A stretch of 64,000 nucleotides of DNA from Sunxiuqinia sp965230765 (GTDB taxonomy: Bacteria > Bacteroidota > Bacteroidia > Bacteroidales > Prolixibacteraceae): NCBI GenBank assembly GCA_965230765.1, contig CBDDLR010000001.1, positions 1,736,001 through 1,800,000 of the forward strand. The letters run 5' to 3'. This document shows positions 42,516 through 52,543 of this stretch, piece by piece. Below the pieces are notes generated by a model. That model saw only the letters and a list, made by a program, of their open reading frames with translations, was not told the DNA's origin and ran no database searches. The translations under genes and the position numbers were made by a program. Within the stretch, counting starts at the first letter, position 1; each line of letters starts with the position of its first letter.

Positions 42516-45500
42516 TTAAAATGAAATTTGAATACCACCTAACACTGTTCTGGCAGCAGGGTAAAATGCCCTGTCAATACCGACATCCAAAGGATTGCCA
42601 TCATTCATCCCTATTTCAGGGTCTAATCCAGAATAATCTGTGAAAGTGATAAGGTTTTGACCACTAACGTAAACCCTTACATTACTCATGTTAATTTCCC
42701 GTGATAGGGATTTTGGAAGAGTGTAACCCAATGTAACATTTTTCAACCTCATATAACTTCCGTCTTCAACGTAGTAATCAGAGAATTGATGGTTTGTTAC
42801 TTCAAGGGCTGAAGGTCGTGCAATATTTGTTTCGTTTCCTGGCATCCAGGCATTAAGTACTTTTGTAGTCCTGTTTGTATAAGCAAAACCATATTGATTT
42901 GCTGCGTTAACTACCTCATGTCCGTAAGCACCCTGGAAGAAGAAAGAAAAATCGAACCCTTTGTATTCCAGGCCACCTGTAATCCCAACAGTGTAATCCG
43001 GGTATGGATTCCCGATATATACACGGTCGTTTTCAGGTTCAATTACTGTATCATCATTTTGGTCAACATATACCAGGTCTCCAAATTCATCCAGACCTTC
43101 TACTTGATAACCGTAGAAACTTGCAATTGGATGTCCCTCGTCGGTACGGGTAAGGTTTGGGGCACCCTGAAAAATTCTGGTATTGGCTCCCTCAATTGGT
43201 TCACCACCACCAAGGTCTTTAACTTCGTTGGTATTGTAGCCTAAATTGAAACCTATGTTATACGATAAATCCCCGATCGTATTCAGGTGCGAAATCATTA
43301 CTTCAATACCTTCATTGGAAACTTCAGCAGCATTTCTGGTAGGAGCAGCCTGTCCCAGCATTCCTGGGTTTGGAAAATCCAGAAGCATATCATCGGTTGT
43401 TTTTTGATAGTAATCAAGTGTGATACCCAGACGGTTATCAAACATGTTCATATCAAGACCAAAGTTTATTTGAGAAATTTCTTCCCATTTAATGTCTTCA
43501 TTGAAATCAAGGTGGGCAAGAGTTCCCCTTCCCTTTTGGTACCTGTCTATGTATTGGTAAGGATCGATACGGTCGTTTCCGTTTATACCCCAGCTACCTC
43601 TTACCTTTAGTAAAGTGAATAGTTCAGAATCTGCCATGAAATCTTCTTCAGAAAGAACCCAACCTGCAGAAAAAGAAGGGAAATAACCCCATTTGTTATC
43701 TTCGGAAAATTTAGAAGAACCATCTGCACGTAATGTCACACCAAACAAGTATTTCTGGTTGATGGTATAATTAGCACGGGTATAAAATGACGCTGTTGTG
43801 TTTTTATAACCTTGGTCGATTCCTATTGAAGCATCTTCATCATCTATAATGTTTGAAAAGTTTACTTCACTGATTGTGTTCGGAATGAAGTTAGCTCCAG
43901 ATCTTGATCTTTGATAAAAATTGTTTTCCAAAAGGCTGGTACCTGCAATGATGTTCAGGTCGTGTCCATCACCAAGCTCAGGTGTAATTGTGAAATAACC
44001 TTCCCACTGTTGGAAATTCTCATCCAGAAAAGTTTCAGTCATGCTATTCGTTTCCCTCACATAACTTTGACTGGAATAGTCGTAGCGTGCATTGAAATTT
44101 TTGTTGGTAGTAGTTCTTGACAGATATGAATAGTTCGTGCTGAACTTTAAAAGATTTGAAATTTTCCAGTTTAACGAACCTCCTCCAAAAAGAACATCCA
44201 TGTTGGACTTGTTGTCTGATTGATTTAGGTTGATAATTGGATTCCCAAGTTCAGCCTGTGAGTTTAGTGGAATGTTGCGATAAGTAACACCCGACTGGAG
44301 TCCGTTATTGAATGGTACGCCTTCATCATCGTAAATTGGATAAACAGGAGGCATGGACATCACACTTGTCATCAAGAAGCTGTTTTCGCTGTTTTCCGCA
44401 ATGAAGTTTCTATTGTTCATTGTGTAATAGGCAAACAGGTTCACATCCACATTGTCAAAAAGGTCAATGTCGTAAGTGAATTTGATATTTCCTCTTTTAA
44501 ATTTTGTTTGATCACCGCCAATTATACCTTCCTGGGACAACAGTCCACCACTTAAGGCGTAGGCTGTTTTCTCAGTTCCTCCGGTAACATTCATATAAAA
44601 ATCAGACATTGGGGCAACTTCGGTGAATTCATCAATCCAGTCAGTACCACCTTCCAGGGTCGCAATTTCGTTTGCAGTAAACGTATCACGTCCAGGCAAA
44701 TTTCCTTCCGGGTTTCTCCATTTATAATATTCTACTGAATTATTATAATACTGTACATACTCGTCAAAATTCAGGTAGTCGCCAGATGAGGCGAGTGATT
44801 GAACACCATAGTAGGCTGAAAAGTCGATTGACGTCTTTTTAGCATTTCTTTTTCCGCTTTTTGTTTCAACCAATATTACACCGTTCCCACCGCGAGAACC
44901 ATATATTGCAGTTGATGCAGCGTCTTTTAGAACAACAATGTTTTTAATGTCATTCGAATTAATGAAGTTCATATCTGGAACTTGAACCCCATTCACCATG
45001 ATTAGCGGAGTTGCATCGCCAGCAGTACTTACACCACGCATGCGGATTGTTAGTGGAGCACCTGGCGAACCTGATTCCTGGATGATTACAATACCAGGGG
45101 CTGAACCCTGTAGCGCTTGTTCGGGGCGGGTTACCGGCAGCTTTTCGATATGTTTCGAATCTACCGTAGTAACAGCCGTACTTACCGTTCGTTTGTTTTG
45201 TGTTTGACCATAACCAACTGCCACAACTTCTTCAAGGCCGATTGCATCTTCCGTCAACGTTACATTGATTTCAGATTGATTGTTAACTTGTACTTCCTGG
45301 GTTTTAAACCCGATGAAGCTAACAACCATTGTTGCATCAGGAGCTACATCGTTAAGTGTGTATTTACCGTCTAGGTCGGTGATGGTCCCTTGTGTTGTAC
45401 CTTTTACGAATACATTGGCACCAGGTATGGGATCACCGGTTACATCACTTACTTTTCCCGATAATCTGTTCTGCGCCTGCACGGATAATGCAGCACATAC

Positions 45501-45530
45501 TACAATTAGGATAGTTAGGACTTTTTTCAT
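42516..45530 (-). CDS. SusC/RagA family TonB-linked outer-membrane transporter
   Basis: 1004 residues from the ATG at 45530, which directly precedes a signal peptide (MKKVLTILIVVCAALSVQAQ); a further in-frame ATG 39 bp upstream is unlikely. A carboxypeptidase-like domain (about 22-100) precedes the plug with LEEVVAVGYGQ, TIRMRGVSTAG and DAASTAIYGSRGGNGVILVET. The rest is a 22-strand barrel. It imports oligosaccharides with TonB energy and pairs with the SusD gene 21 bp downstream. Its promoter and a direct repeat lie at 45567-45646. Confidence 0.96.
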   Translation of the reverse strand: MKKVLTILIVVCAALSVQAQNRLSGKVSDVTGDPIPGANVFVKGTTQGTITDLDGKYTLNDVAPDATMVVSFIGFKTQEVQVNNQSEINVTLTEDAIGLEEVVAVGYGQTQNKRTVSTAVTTVDSKHIEKLPVTRPEQALQGSAPGIVIIQESGSPGAPLTIRMRGVSTAGDATPLIMVNGVQVPDMNFINSNDIKNIVVLKDAASTAIYGSRGGNGVILVETKSGKRNAKKTSIDFSAYYGVQSLASSGDYLNFDEYVQYYNNSVEYYKWRNPEGNLPGRDTFTANEIATLEGGTDWIDEFTEVAPMSDFYMNVTGGTEKTAYALSGGLLSQEGIIGGDQTKFKRGNIKFTYDIDLFDNVDVNLFAYYTMNNRNFIAENSENSFLMTSVMSMPPVYPIYDDEGVPFNNGLQSGVTYRNIPLNSQAELGNPIINLNQSDNKSNMDVLFGGGSLNWKISNLLKFSTNYSYLSRTTTNKNFNARYDYSSQSYVRETNSMTETFLDENFQQWEGYFTITPELGDGHDLNIIAGTSLLENNFYQRSRSGANFIPNTISEVNFSNIIDDEDASIGIDQGYKNTTASFYTRANYTINQKYLFGVTLRADGSSKFSEDNKWGYFPSFSAGWVLSEEDFMADSELFTLLKVRGSWGINGNDRIDPYQYIDRYQKGRGTLAHLDFNEDIKWEEISQINFGLDMNMFDNRLGITLDYYQKTTDDMLLDFPNPGMLGQAAPTRNAAEVSNEGIEVMISHLNTIGDLSYNIGFNLGYNTNEVKDLGGGEPIEGANTRIFQGAPNLTRTDEGHPIASFYGYQVEGLDEFGDLVYVDQNDDTVIEPENDRVYIGNPYPDYTVGITGGLEYKGFDFSFFFQGAYGHEVVNAANQYGFAYTNRTTKVLNAWMPGNETNIARPSALEVTNHQFSDYYVEDGSYMRLKNVTLGYTLPKSLSREINMSNVRVYVSGQNLITFTDYSGLDPEIGMNDGNPLDVGIDRAFYPAARTVLGGIQISF

Positions 45531-45566
45531 AATAATTTGTTTAGATAATAGATTTGAATAACCTTT

Positions 45567-45597
45567 CAAAAGTATCTTGATCGGACATTAAAATCAA
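45567..45597 (-). promoter_or_regulatory. susC promoter
   Basis: On the minus strand there is TTG (45597-45595), a 20 nt spacer and TACTTTTG (45574-45567), an exact Bacteroidota -33/-7 pair 37 nt before the ATG. Confidence 0.82.
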
Positions 45598-45611
45598 TTT
45601 TTTCAACCCTT

Positions 45612-45646
45612 TTAAAATACGTCATCAATTTCATTAAAATACGTCA
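45612..45646 (-). promoter_or_regulatory. Direct repeat upstream of the susC promoter, probable activator site
   Basis: TTAAAATACGTCA occurs perfectly at 45612-45624 and 45634-45646, 22 bp apart, which places both copies on the same DNA face. The nearer copy ends 15 nt upstream of the -33 element, a standard activator position. The divergent LuxR-type regulator is the obvious candidate to bind it. Confidence 0.72.
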
Positions 45647-45804
45647 CAAGAATTTAATATGCTAAAAAATAGATAATTATGTATGTTAATAAATCAAAAA
45701 ATTATAAATTGCATACTTCATGGGTTGTAATTCTGAGGAGTAATTTATGTATTTTTTGAAGTGAGTAGCTAAGTGAAAAATAAAATAGGATATATTAAAA
45801 TATT

Positions 45805-48759
45805 ATGCGGATGAAAAATTATATCATTCTACTGTTAGTTATTTTCTCAGAGTTTTTTAGTCCGGGTTTAAGCATGTCTAACGAGATTGTGGGATTTCCG
45901 TTTATTTCCAGATTTACACGACATGAATATCCTGGTGGAGCTCAAACCTGGTCAATTACTCAGGATGAAAGAGGAGTAATGTATTTTGCAAACTATGATG
46001 GTGTGTTGGAATTTGACGGGTATAAATGGGATTTGATTGAAATGCCAAATAAGGCGATTGTGCGCAAGGTTTTTCGTTCGAAAAGCGGTAGGATTTATAT
46101 TGGGGCATACAATCAATTTGGGTATTTAACTTCAAATCAAAATGGGGATATTGTTTATCGTTCAATATCGGATAGCCTGTTAAAAGCTGAGCCAGATTTT
46201 GAAGAAGTATGGAACATTGCAGAAATGCCCTGGGGAATGGTGGTCACATCTTTTTCATCAATTCTGATTATGAATGATAACAAGTTGGAGATTCTGGTAA
46301 AAGATGAATCGCTGAATTTTTCCTTTAAAGTTGATAATCGGTTATTAATTGGACATGATAGAAAAGGCTTGATGGAAGTGAGTGAAGAGGGACTTGTCCC
46401 AGTTGCGGGTGGTGAGGAGTTTGTTGGAAAATCAATTTCGTCAATTCTAAAAACCAAAAAAGGCGACTTGTTGATTTCAACCTCTTTTAACGGCGTTTAT
46501 TTATATGATGGAACTACTTTCTCCAAATGGCAATCAGAGATAGCAGATGAATGCTCAGATAAGCAAATATATTGTGGTATCCAGATTAAAGATAATGTTT
46601 GTGCTTACGGGACAATCAAGAATGGACTCTATTTCTTTGATTCAGATGGGAAAATTTTATCCAATATAAACAGGGAAAATGGTCTTCACAATAATTCGGT
46701 TCTTTCGTTACATCTCGACAATGCCAGGAACTTATGGGTTGCACTGGACAACGGTATCAATTATATCAATATAAACTCTCCTGTAACCCATCTGATTCCG
46801 CAAGGCATGATTGGAAGTGGGTATGTTTCATGCCGGGATGAAAGTAGAATCTATCTTGGCACTAATCAGTCCCTTTTTTCAATTCCGTGGAGGGCTGAAA
46901 GCAAAGCTTTTAGTTTGTCGGAAATAAAACAAATCGATGGACTTGATGGACAGGTCTGGTCAATACAAGATTTTGATGGTCATATTTTGTGTGGGGCACA
47001 TAGCGGTGTTTATGAGATTATTGGAGACAAAGTTCTGAAGGTTGTTGATATTCTTGGTGGATGGAAGTTTCTTTCCCCTGATGAAGATTCAAATTATTTG
47101 ATTGGGGGAACTTACACGGGCTTAATACTTCTTAAAAGAAATATTGGATCTGTGCCCTATTTTGAATTTGTAAAAGAATTGGAAGGATTTGATATTTCCT
47201 GCAGGGAAATGGAATTTGACAACGATGGTAATCTGTGGGTAAGCCATGTTCAGCACGGTGTGTACCGTATACGGTTTAACGAAGTTTTTGATGAAATTAT
47301 TAAGGTTGATTTTTTTAATTCTGAGCATGGGCTGCCATCCGATTTTTATAATTCCATCACCAAAATTAAAGGAAAGATTTTCGTTTCAACAAAAGATGGT
47401 TTGTATGAATACATAAAATCAAAAAACGAGTTTAAACTTTCGGAGAAACTGGCAAACATCATTGGACGAAAAAAGATTGATAAATTTTACGAGGGTGATG
47501 AAAACGATATTTGGTTTTTTACTGCTGATCGTTTGGGGGTTGCGAGAACCAATTTTCAGGGCAATTACTATTCCGAGATTCTTCCATTTAAAGAATTAAA
47601 AGGGAATTTTGTAAAAGACTTCGGGCACATACTTCCCTTGGGTGACGACAAGTTTTTGATAAGCACGGTGGATGGATTCTCATATTTCGACAAGACAAAG
47701 GCCAATGATATAGATTTTAAGATGCAGTTACTTTTAAGGTCGGTAAGTTCAATTAACGGACATCGGATTTTTGGTGGTAATTTTCTAGATGACAATCAAC
47801 ACCTGATAAGTTTTCAACCCGAGGGAATGTTTCCTGAGATTCAGCATAAACACAATAATTTGAGGTTTGAGTTTAGTGCAAATGCATATTCCGATCAGGA
47901 TAAAATTCAATACAGGTACCGGATGGAAGGCTTTGACCAAAAGTGGTCGGACTGGAGCGAACGAAGTTATATTGAATATGGGGGGTTGCCAAATGGGGAA
48001 TATGAGTTGCACGCTGTTGCCCAAAATGAGGCAATGATCGAATCAGAAGAGCAAATATTTCGTTTCAAAATAAGGCGGCCATTTTTTCTTGAGCCATTTT
48101 TTCTAATACTTTACCTAATTGCCTTTTTTCTAATCACATTCTGGATGGTGAGCCTGGTACGTAAGCGAATTGAAAGGGAACGGGATATATTAAAAGCGAA
48201 GCAGAAGGAAGAATTGGATATGCAAAAAAGTAAGCATGAGAATGAACGTCTTCGTATTGAGCAGGAAATTATCAGGCTGAGAAATGAAAAATTAAACCTT
48301 GAAAATGCAAGGAACCAAGCTGAGCTGGAGAATAAATCGAAAGAGCTTGCTTCAATTATTATGAAGATTTCATACACGAATGATCTGATCAACAGAACGC
48401 GGGCGGAATTGGTTGAAGTGCTTGGAAAAATGGTTCATAAACAGTCGAAAGTCCAAATTCAGAAGTTGATCACTAAGCTTGAGAATGAGCTTAATAGCGA
48501 TGAGGACTGGGATCAATTCCAGGTTTATTTCGATAGTGTTCACGAGAATTTCATTCAGAACCTGAAAAATACTTATCCGAGCCTTACCAATAAAGATCTG
48601 AAGCTGGCTTCTTATTTAAGAATGAACTTGACGACCAAGGAAATCGCTCATTTATACAACCTAACACCAAGAGGTGTGGAAACCAGCCGTTACCGATTAA
48701 GAAAAAAAATGGGTTTGGGTAGGGAAGTTAATCTTACCGATTTTTTATTAGGTGTATAG
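45805..48759 (+). CDS. Membrane-bound propeller/Y_Y_Y/LuxR-type transcriptional regulator of the polysaccharide locus
   Basis: 984 residues. A signal or membrane anchor (about 3-24) is followed by two-component-regulator-type propeller repeats (about 30-690; for example NARNLWVALDNGI, DNDGNLWVSHVQHG). A Y_Y_Y domain (YRYRMEGFDQKWSDW, about 715-730), a membrane helix (about 760-785) and a long coiled coil (about 790-860) come next. The C-terminus is a LuxR-type helix-turn-helix (LTNKDLKLASYLRMNLTTKEIAHLYNL). No kinase or receiver domain is present, so signal passes directly from periplasmic sensing to DNA binding. It is divergent from susC and likely activates it. A start at the second Met (45811) is also possible. 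Confidence 0.9.
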   Translation: MRMKNYIILLLVIFSEFFSPGLSMSNEIVGFPFISRFTRHEYPGGAQTWSITQDERGVMYFANYDGVLEFDGYKWDLIEMPNKAIVRKVFRSKSGRIYIGAYNQFGYLTSNQNGDIVYRSISDSLLKAEPDFEEVWNIAEMPWGMVVTSFSSILIMNDNKLEILVKDESLNFSFKVDNRLLIGHDRKGLMEVSEEGLVPVAGGEEFVGKSISSILKTKKGDLLISTSFNGVYLYDGTTFSKWQSEIADECSDKQIYCGIQIKDNVCAYGTIKNGLYFFDSDGKILSNINRENGLHNNSVLSLHLDNARNLWVALDNGINYININSPVTHLIPQGMIGSGYVSCRDESRIYLGTNQSLFSIPWRAESKAFSLSEIKQIDGLDGQVWSIQDFDGHILCGAHSGVYEIIGDKVLKVVDILGGWKFLSPDEDSNYLIGGTYTGLILLKRNIGSVPYFEFVKELEGFDISCREMEFDNDGNLWVSHVQHGVYRIRFNEVFDEIIKVDFFNSEHGLPSDFYNSITKIKGKIFVSTKDGLYEYIKSKNEFKLSEKLANIIGRKKIDKFYEGDENDIWFFTADRLGVARTNFQGNYYSEILPFKELKGNFVKDFGHILPLGDDKFLISTVDGFSYFDKTKANDIDFKMQLLLRSVSSINGHRIFGGNFLDDNQHLISFQPEGMFPEIQHKHNNLRFEFSANAYSDQDKIQYRYRMEGFDQKWSDWSERSYIEYGGLPNGEYELHAVAQNEAMIESEEQIFRFKIRRPFFLEPFFLILYLIAFFLITFWMVSLVRKRIERERDILKAKQKEELDMQKSKHENERLRIEQEIIRLRNEKLNLENARNQAELENKSKELASIIMKISYTNDLINRTRAELVEVLGKMVHKQSKVQIQKLITKLENELNSDEDWDQFQVYFDSVHENFIQNLKNTYPSLTNKDLKLASYLRMNLTTKEIAHLYNLTPRGVETSRYRLRKKMGLGREVNLTDFLLGV

Positions 48760-48770
48760 ACTAAAAATAA

Positions 48771-48801
48771 AAAACCCTGCCAGTAAATCTGACAGGGTTT
48801 A
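48771..48801. terminator. Bidirectional terminator
   Basis: The stem AAACCCTG/CAGGGTTT with inner CA/TG pairing lies between the convergent regulator and dnaK, with A/T runs on both sides. Confidence 0.82.
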
Positions 48802-48820
48802 ATCGTTTATATTGAAATAA

Positions 48821-50755
48821 TTATTTCACTTCTTCAAAGTCAACATCGGTTACTTCCCCGTCTTGAGAAGCATTGGATGATTGTCCGTTCCCACTTTGTG
48901 CTCCTGCATCGGGACCAGGTTGTTGAGCACCACCTTGCTCACCGCCTTGTGCCTGTTGTGCATTGTACATCTCTTGTGAAGCAGCCTGGAAAACCTGGTT
49001 TAGTTCCGCGGTTGCAGCGTCAATTGCAGCAATGTCTTGTGCTTTGTGTGCTTCTTTCAGCTTGTTCAACGCTTCTTCAATAGGACCTTTTTTGTCAGCA
49101 GGTAATTTGTCACCAAACTCTTTTAGTTGTTTTTCCGTTTGGAAAATCAGACTATCGGCCTGGTTTAATTTATCTACCTTTTCTCGAGCTTCCTGATCAG
49201 CAGCTTCATTCGCTTTAGCCTCATCCTTCATTTTTTGGATTTCATCATCACTCAATCCTGAAGATGCTTCAATACGAATTGATTGAGATTTGCCAGTAGC
49301 TTTATCTTTTGCATGCACCTGCAAAATACCATTCGCATCAATGTCGAAAGAAACTTCAACTTGAGGAACACCACGTGGTGCTGGAGGAATGCCATCCAGG
49401 TGGAAACGACCAATTGTTTTGTTGCCAGCAGCCATTGGACGCTCGCCTTGCAGTACATGAATTTCTACTGAAGGTTGATTGTCTGCAGCTGTTGTAAATG
49501 TTTCTGCTTTTTTGGTTGGTATGGTTGTGTTTGCTTCAATCAATTTTGTCATTACACCACCCATGGTTTCAATACCAAGCGAAAGTGGGGTCACATCAAG
49601 AAGCAGTACATCTTTTACTTCACCGGTTAACACACCTCCTTGAATGGCAGCACCAACAGCAACAACTTCATCTGGGTTAACCCCTTTTGAAGGAGCCTTG
49701 CCAAAGAATGCCTGTACTTTTTCCTGGATTGCAGGAATACGTGTTGAACCACCAACCAAAATTACTTCGTCAATGTCAGCAGCTGTAATACCAGCATTTT
49801 TCAAAGCAGCCTCACATGGCTTCATGGTTGCATTGATTAATGAATCTGCTAACTGTTCAAACTTGGCACGGGTCAATGTTTTTACCAAGTGTTTTGGAAT
49901 ACCATCAACTGGCATGATGTATGGCAAGTTGATTTCAGTTTGCGTAGAGCTTGACAATTCAATTTTTGCCTTTTCTGCAGCTTCTTTCAAACGCTGAAGG
50001 GCCATTGGGTCTTTTCTCAAGTCAATGTTTTCTTCATTCAAAAACTCTTGAGCCAACCAGTCAATAATTACTTCGTCAAAGTCATCACCACCTAAGTGCG
50101 TGTCACCGTCAGTAGATTTAACTTCAAAAACACCATCTCCCAATTCAAGAACTGAAATGTCAAATGTTCCACCACCAAGGTCAAATACGGCAATTTTCAT
50201 GTCCTTGTCCATTTTGTCAAGGCCATATGCCAATGAAGCCGCAGTAGGTTCGTTGATAATACGACGAACTTGCAATCCGGCAATCTCGCCTGCTTCTTTT
50301 GTTGCCTGACGTTGTGAATCGTTGAAGTATGCAGGCACAGTAATAACCGCTTCTGCAACTTCTTGTCCCAAGTAGTCTTCTGCAGTTTTCTTCATTTTTT
50401 GAAGAACCATTGCCGAAATCTCCTGTGGAGAATATTTTCGGTCGTCGATCTGTACACGTGGCGTATTGTTATCCCCTTGAATAACTTTGTAAGGAACACG
50501 ATTAACTTCTTTACTTACATTTGAGAAGCTTTCCCCCATAAACCTTTTAATTGAATAAACGGTTTTCTCCGGGTTTGTGATTGCCTGGCGTTTTGCCGGG
50601 TCGCCAATTTTGCGTTCACCGTTTTCGATGAATGCAACAATTGAAGGAGTTGTTCTTTTCCCTTCGCTGTTAGGAATTACAACAGGCTCATTACCTTCCA
50701 TTACGGAAACGCATGAGTTGGTAGTTCCTAAATCAATTCCAATAATTTTTCCCAT
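48821..50755 (-). CDS. dnaK: Molecular chaperone DnaK (Hsp70)
   Basis: 644 residues. The ATPase domain has GIDLGTTNSCVSVMEG, VPAYFNDSQRQATK, IAVFDLGGGTFDISV and LVGGSTRIPAIQ. The linker DVLLLDVTPLSLGIE, the substrate-binding domain and a Gln/Gly-rich lid tail ending DGEVTDVDFEEVK follow. It is an ATP-driven foldase working with DnaJ and GrpE, neither of which is adjacent. I saw no CIRCE element upstream. Confidence 0.98.
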   Translation of the reverse strand: MGKIIGIDLGTTNSCVSVMEGNEPVVIPNSEGKRTTPSIVAFIENGERKIGDPAKRQAITNPEKTVYSIKRFMGESFSNVSKEVNRVPYKVIQGDNNTPRVQIDDRKYSPQEISAMVLQKMKKTAEDYLGQEVAEAVITVPAYFNDSQRQATKEAGEIAGLQVRRIINEPTAASLAYGLDKMDKDMKIAVFDLGGGTFDISVLELGDGVFEVKSTDGDTHLGGDDFDEVIIDWLAQEFLNEENIDLRKDPMALQRLKEAAEKAKIELSSSTQTEINLPYIMPVDGIPKHLVKTLTRAKFEQLADSLINATMKPCEAALKNAGITAADIDEVILVGGSTRIPAIQEKVQAFFGKAPSKGVNPDEVVAVGAAIQGGVLTGEVKDVLLLDVTPLSLGIETMGGVMTKLIEANTTIPTKKAETFTTAADNQPSVEIHVLQGERPMAAGNKTIGRFHLDGIPPAPRGVPQVEVSFDIDANGILQVHAKDKATGKSQSIRIEASSGLSDDEIQKMKDEAKANEAADQEAREKVDKLNQADSLIFQTEKQLKEFGDKLPADKKGPIEEALNKLKEAHKAQDIAAIDAATAELNQVFQAASQEMYNAQQAQGGEQGGAQQPGPDAGAQSGNGQSSNASQDGEVTDVDFEEVK

Positions 50756-50986
50756 TGTATCTGTTTTTTATGAATTATTTTCGTTTTAACACGACCATAC
50801 AGATCAATGATTATGCCATGGCAAATCAGTTTGTTTTTTGTGAAAATATGACACAACAAACTTTCGGCACACGATAATCATGTCATTTTTGGTGACAAAA
50901 AGACAGCGAATCGTATTCGAGTTTCAGATGATCAAAAGAAGTTTCGATAAAAGTTACTTTCTTTGTAGAAAATTATTATAAGAACC

Positions 50987-51802
50987 ATGTCAGTACATAA
51001 AGAAGTTCGAAAAGTTACCACCCATGTTCTTTCAGCAATGAAACTTCGTGGTGAGAAAATATCCATGCTTACCAGTTATGATTACAGTATGGCTAAATTG
51101 GTGGATGAAGCAGGGATTGATGTTATTCTGGTTGGTGATTCAGCCTCCAATGTCATGTCCGGGAATGAAACGACACTTCCAATTACCCTGGATCACATGA
51201 TCTATCACGGAACATCTGTGGTTAAAGCTGTTAACCGGGCTTTGGTTGTTGTTGATATGCCTTTTGGTACTTACCAGGGCAATAGCAAAGAAGCACTGAG
51301 TTCAGCCATTCGGATTATGAAAGAAACCGCTGCTGATGCCGTAAAATTAGAAGGTGGAAGAGAAGTTCTTGAATCGGTTGACCGCATACTTTCTGCAGGA
51401 ATCCCGGTTATGGGGCACTTGGGATTAATGCCACAATCCATTCACAAATATGGTACTTACACGGTTAGGGCTAAGCAAGATGAAGAAGCCGAAAAATTGA
51501 TTGAAGATGCAAAGTTGCTGGAGAAAGCAGGTTGCTTTGGCATTGTGCTTGAAAAAATCCCGGCAGAACTTGGAAGAAAAGTAGCTGAGTCGGTGAAAAT
51601 TCCGATTATTGGAATTGGTGCTGGAAGCGGTGTTGATGGACAAGTACTGGTGATCCATGACATGCTTGGAATTACCCAGGAGTTTTCACCTCGGTTTTTG
51701 CGTCGATACCACAACCTTGCCGCAGAAATTAAAGGTGCAGTTGGAAATTATGTTGATGATGTGAAATCAGTGAATTTCCCGAACGAACGCGAACAGTACT
51801 AA
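50987..51802 (+). CDS. panB: 3-methyl-2-oxobutanoate hydroxymethyltransferase
   Basis: 271 residues, the usual PanB length. MLTSYDYSMAKLVDEAG, ILVGDSASNVMSGNETT, the metal-ligand region VDMPFGTYQ, MGHLGLMPQS and IGIGAGSGVDGQVLVIHD are family blocks. It makes ketopantoate for pantothenate and CoA synthesis. The RluA-type gene follows 44 bp downstream on the same strand. Confidence 0.97.
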   Translation: MSVHKEVRKVTTHVLSAMKLRGEKISMLTSYDYSMAKLVDEAGIDVILVGDSASNVMSGNETTLPITLDHMIYHGTSVVKAVNRALVVVDMPFGTYQGNSKEALSSAIRIMKETAADAVKLEGGREVLESVDRILSAGIPVMGHLGLMPQSIHKYGTYTVRAKQDEEAEKLIEDAKLLEKAGCFGIVLEKIPAELGRKVAESVKIPIIGIGAGSGVDGQVLVIHDMLGITQEFSPRFLRRYHNLAAEIKGAVGNYVDDVKSVNFPNEREQY

Positions 51803-51846
51803 ATCCCAGAATCCAGTATCCAAAATCCAAATAACAAGGAAAATCC

Positions 51847-52542
51847 ATGCAAGTAATTTACGAGGATAATCATATAATCGCCATCAATAAAGCGTGTGGT
51901 GAAATTGTGCAGGGTGATAAAACGGGCGACACCCATCTTATAGATAAAGTAAAAGCCTACATCAAAAAGAAATACAATAAACCTGGTGATGTTTACCTTG
52001 GGTCACCTCACCGTTTAGATAGGCCAACCAGTGGCGTGATTATTTTTGCAAGGACCAGCAAGGCATTGACCCGCTTGAATACTATGTTTCAGGATAAAGA
52101 TGAAATAAAAAAAACGTATTGGGCAGTAGTCGATAAATTGCCTGAAGAAGAGGAAGCAACACTGGAACATTACCTTTGGAAAGACGAGGGCAAAAACAAG
52201 AGTTTTGCAACACCAAAACCAAAAAAAGGAGCCAAGCTTTGTAAGCTAAGCTATAAACATAGGGCAAGTTTGAACAGGTTTCATTTACTTGAAGTTAGTT
52301 TGCAAACGGGACGTCATCATCAAATCCGAGTTCAGCTTTCAAAAATTGGATGTCATATCAAGGGTGACCTAAAATATGGAGCTGCCCGCAGCAATGAAAA
52401 TGGGGGCATTCACCTGCATGCCAGAAAACTTGAGTTTATTCACCCTGTAAAAAAAGAGCCCATCAAAATAGTGGCAAATCCGCCCAAGGGAGATGCAATT
52501 TGGGATGAATTGATTAAAATTAAAGAGTTGAAAGAAAGATAA
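51847..52542 (+). CDS. RluA family pseudouridine synthase
   Basis: 231 residues without an S4 domain. The catalytic Asp is in HRLDRPTSGVIIF (about 60); LLEVSLQTGRHHQIRVQL and LHARKLEFIHP are further family blocks. The small size and lack of S4 resemble the RluA/TruC subgroup. It isomerises specific uridines in rRNA or tRNA; the target cannot be assigned from sequence. Its stop lies 1 bp from the stop of convergent cdd. Confidence 0.92.
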   Translation: MQVIYEDNHIIAINKACGEIVQGDKTGDTHLIDKVKAYIKKKYNKPGDVYLGSPHRLDRPTSGVIIFARTSKALTRLNTMFQDKDEIKKTYWAVVDKLPEEEEATLEHYLWKDEGKNKSFATPKPKKGAKLCKLSYKHRASLNRFHLLEVSLQTGRHHQIRVQLSKIGCHIKGDLKYGAARSNENGGIHLHARKLEFIHPVKKEPIKIVANPPKGDAIWDELIKIKELKER

Positions 52543-52543
52543 A

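Noticed and set aside
33829..48759. Genomic island or insertion sequence around the polysaccharide locus
   Set aside because: No transposase, integrase, terminal repeat or interrupted tRNA is seen at its edges.
50881..50897. Inverted repeat TGTCA-N7-TGACA between dnaK and panB as a heat-shock operator
   Set aside because: Arms of 5 bp are expected by chance in AT-rich DNA, and it does not match CIRCE.
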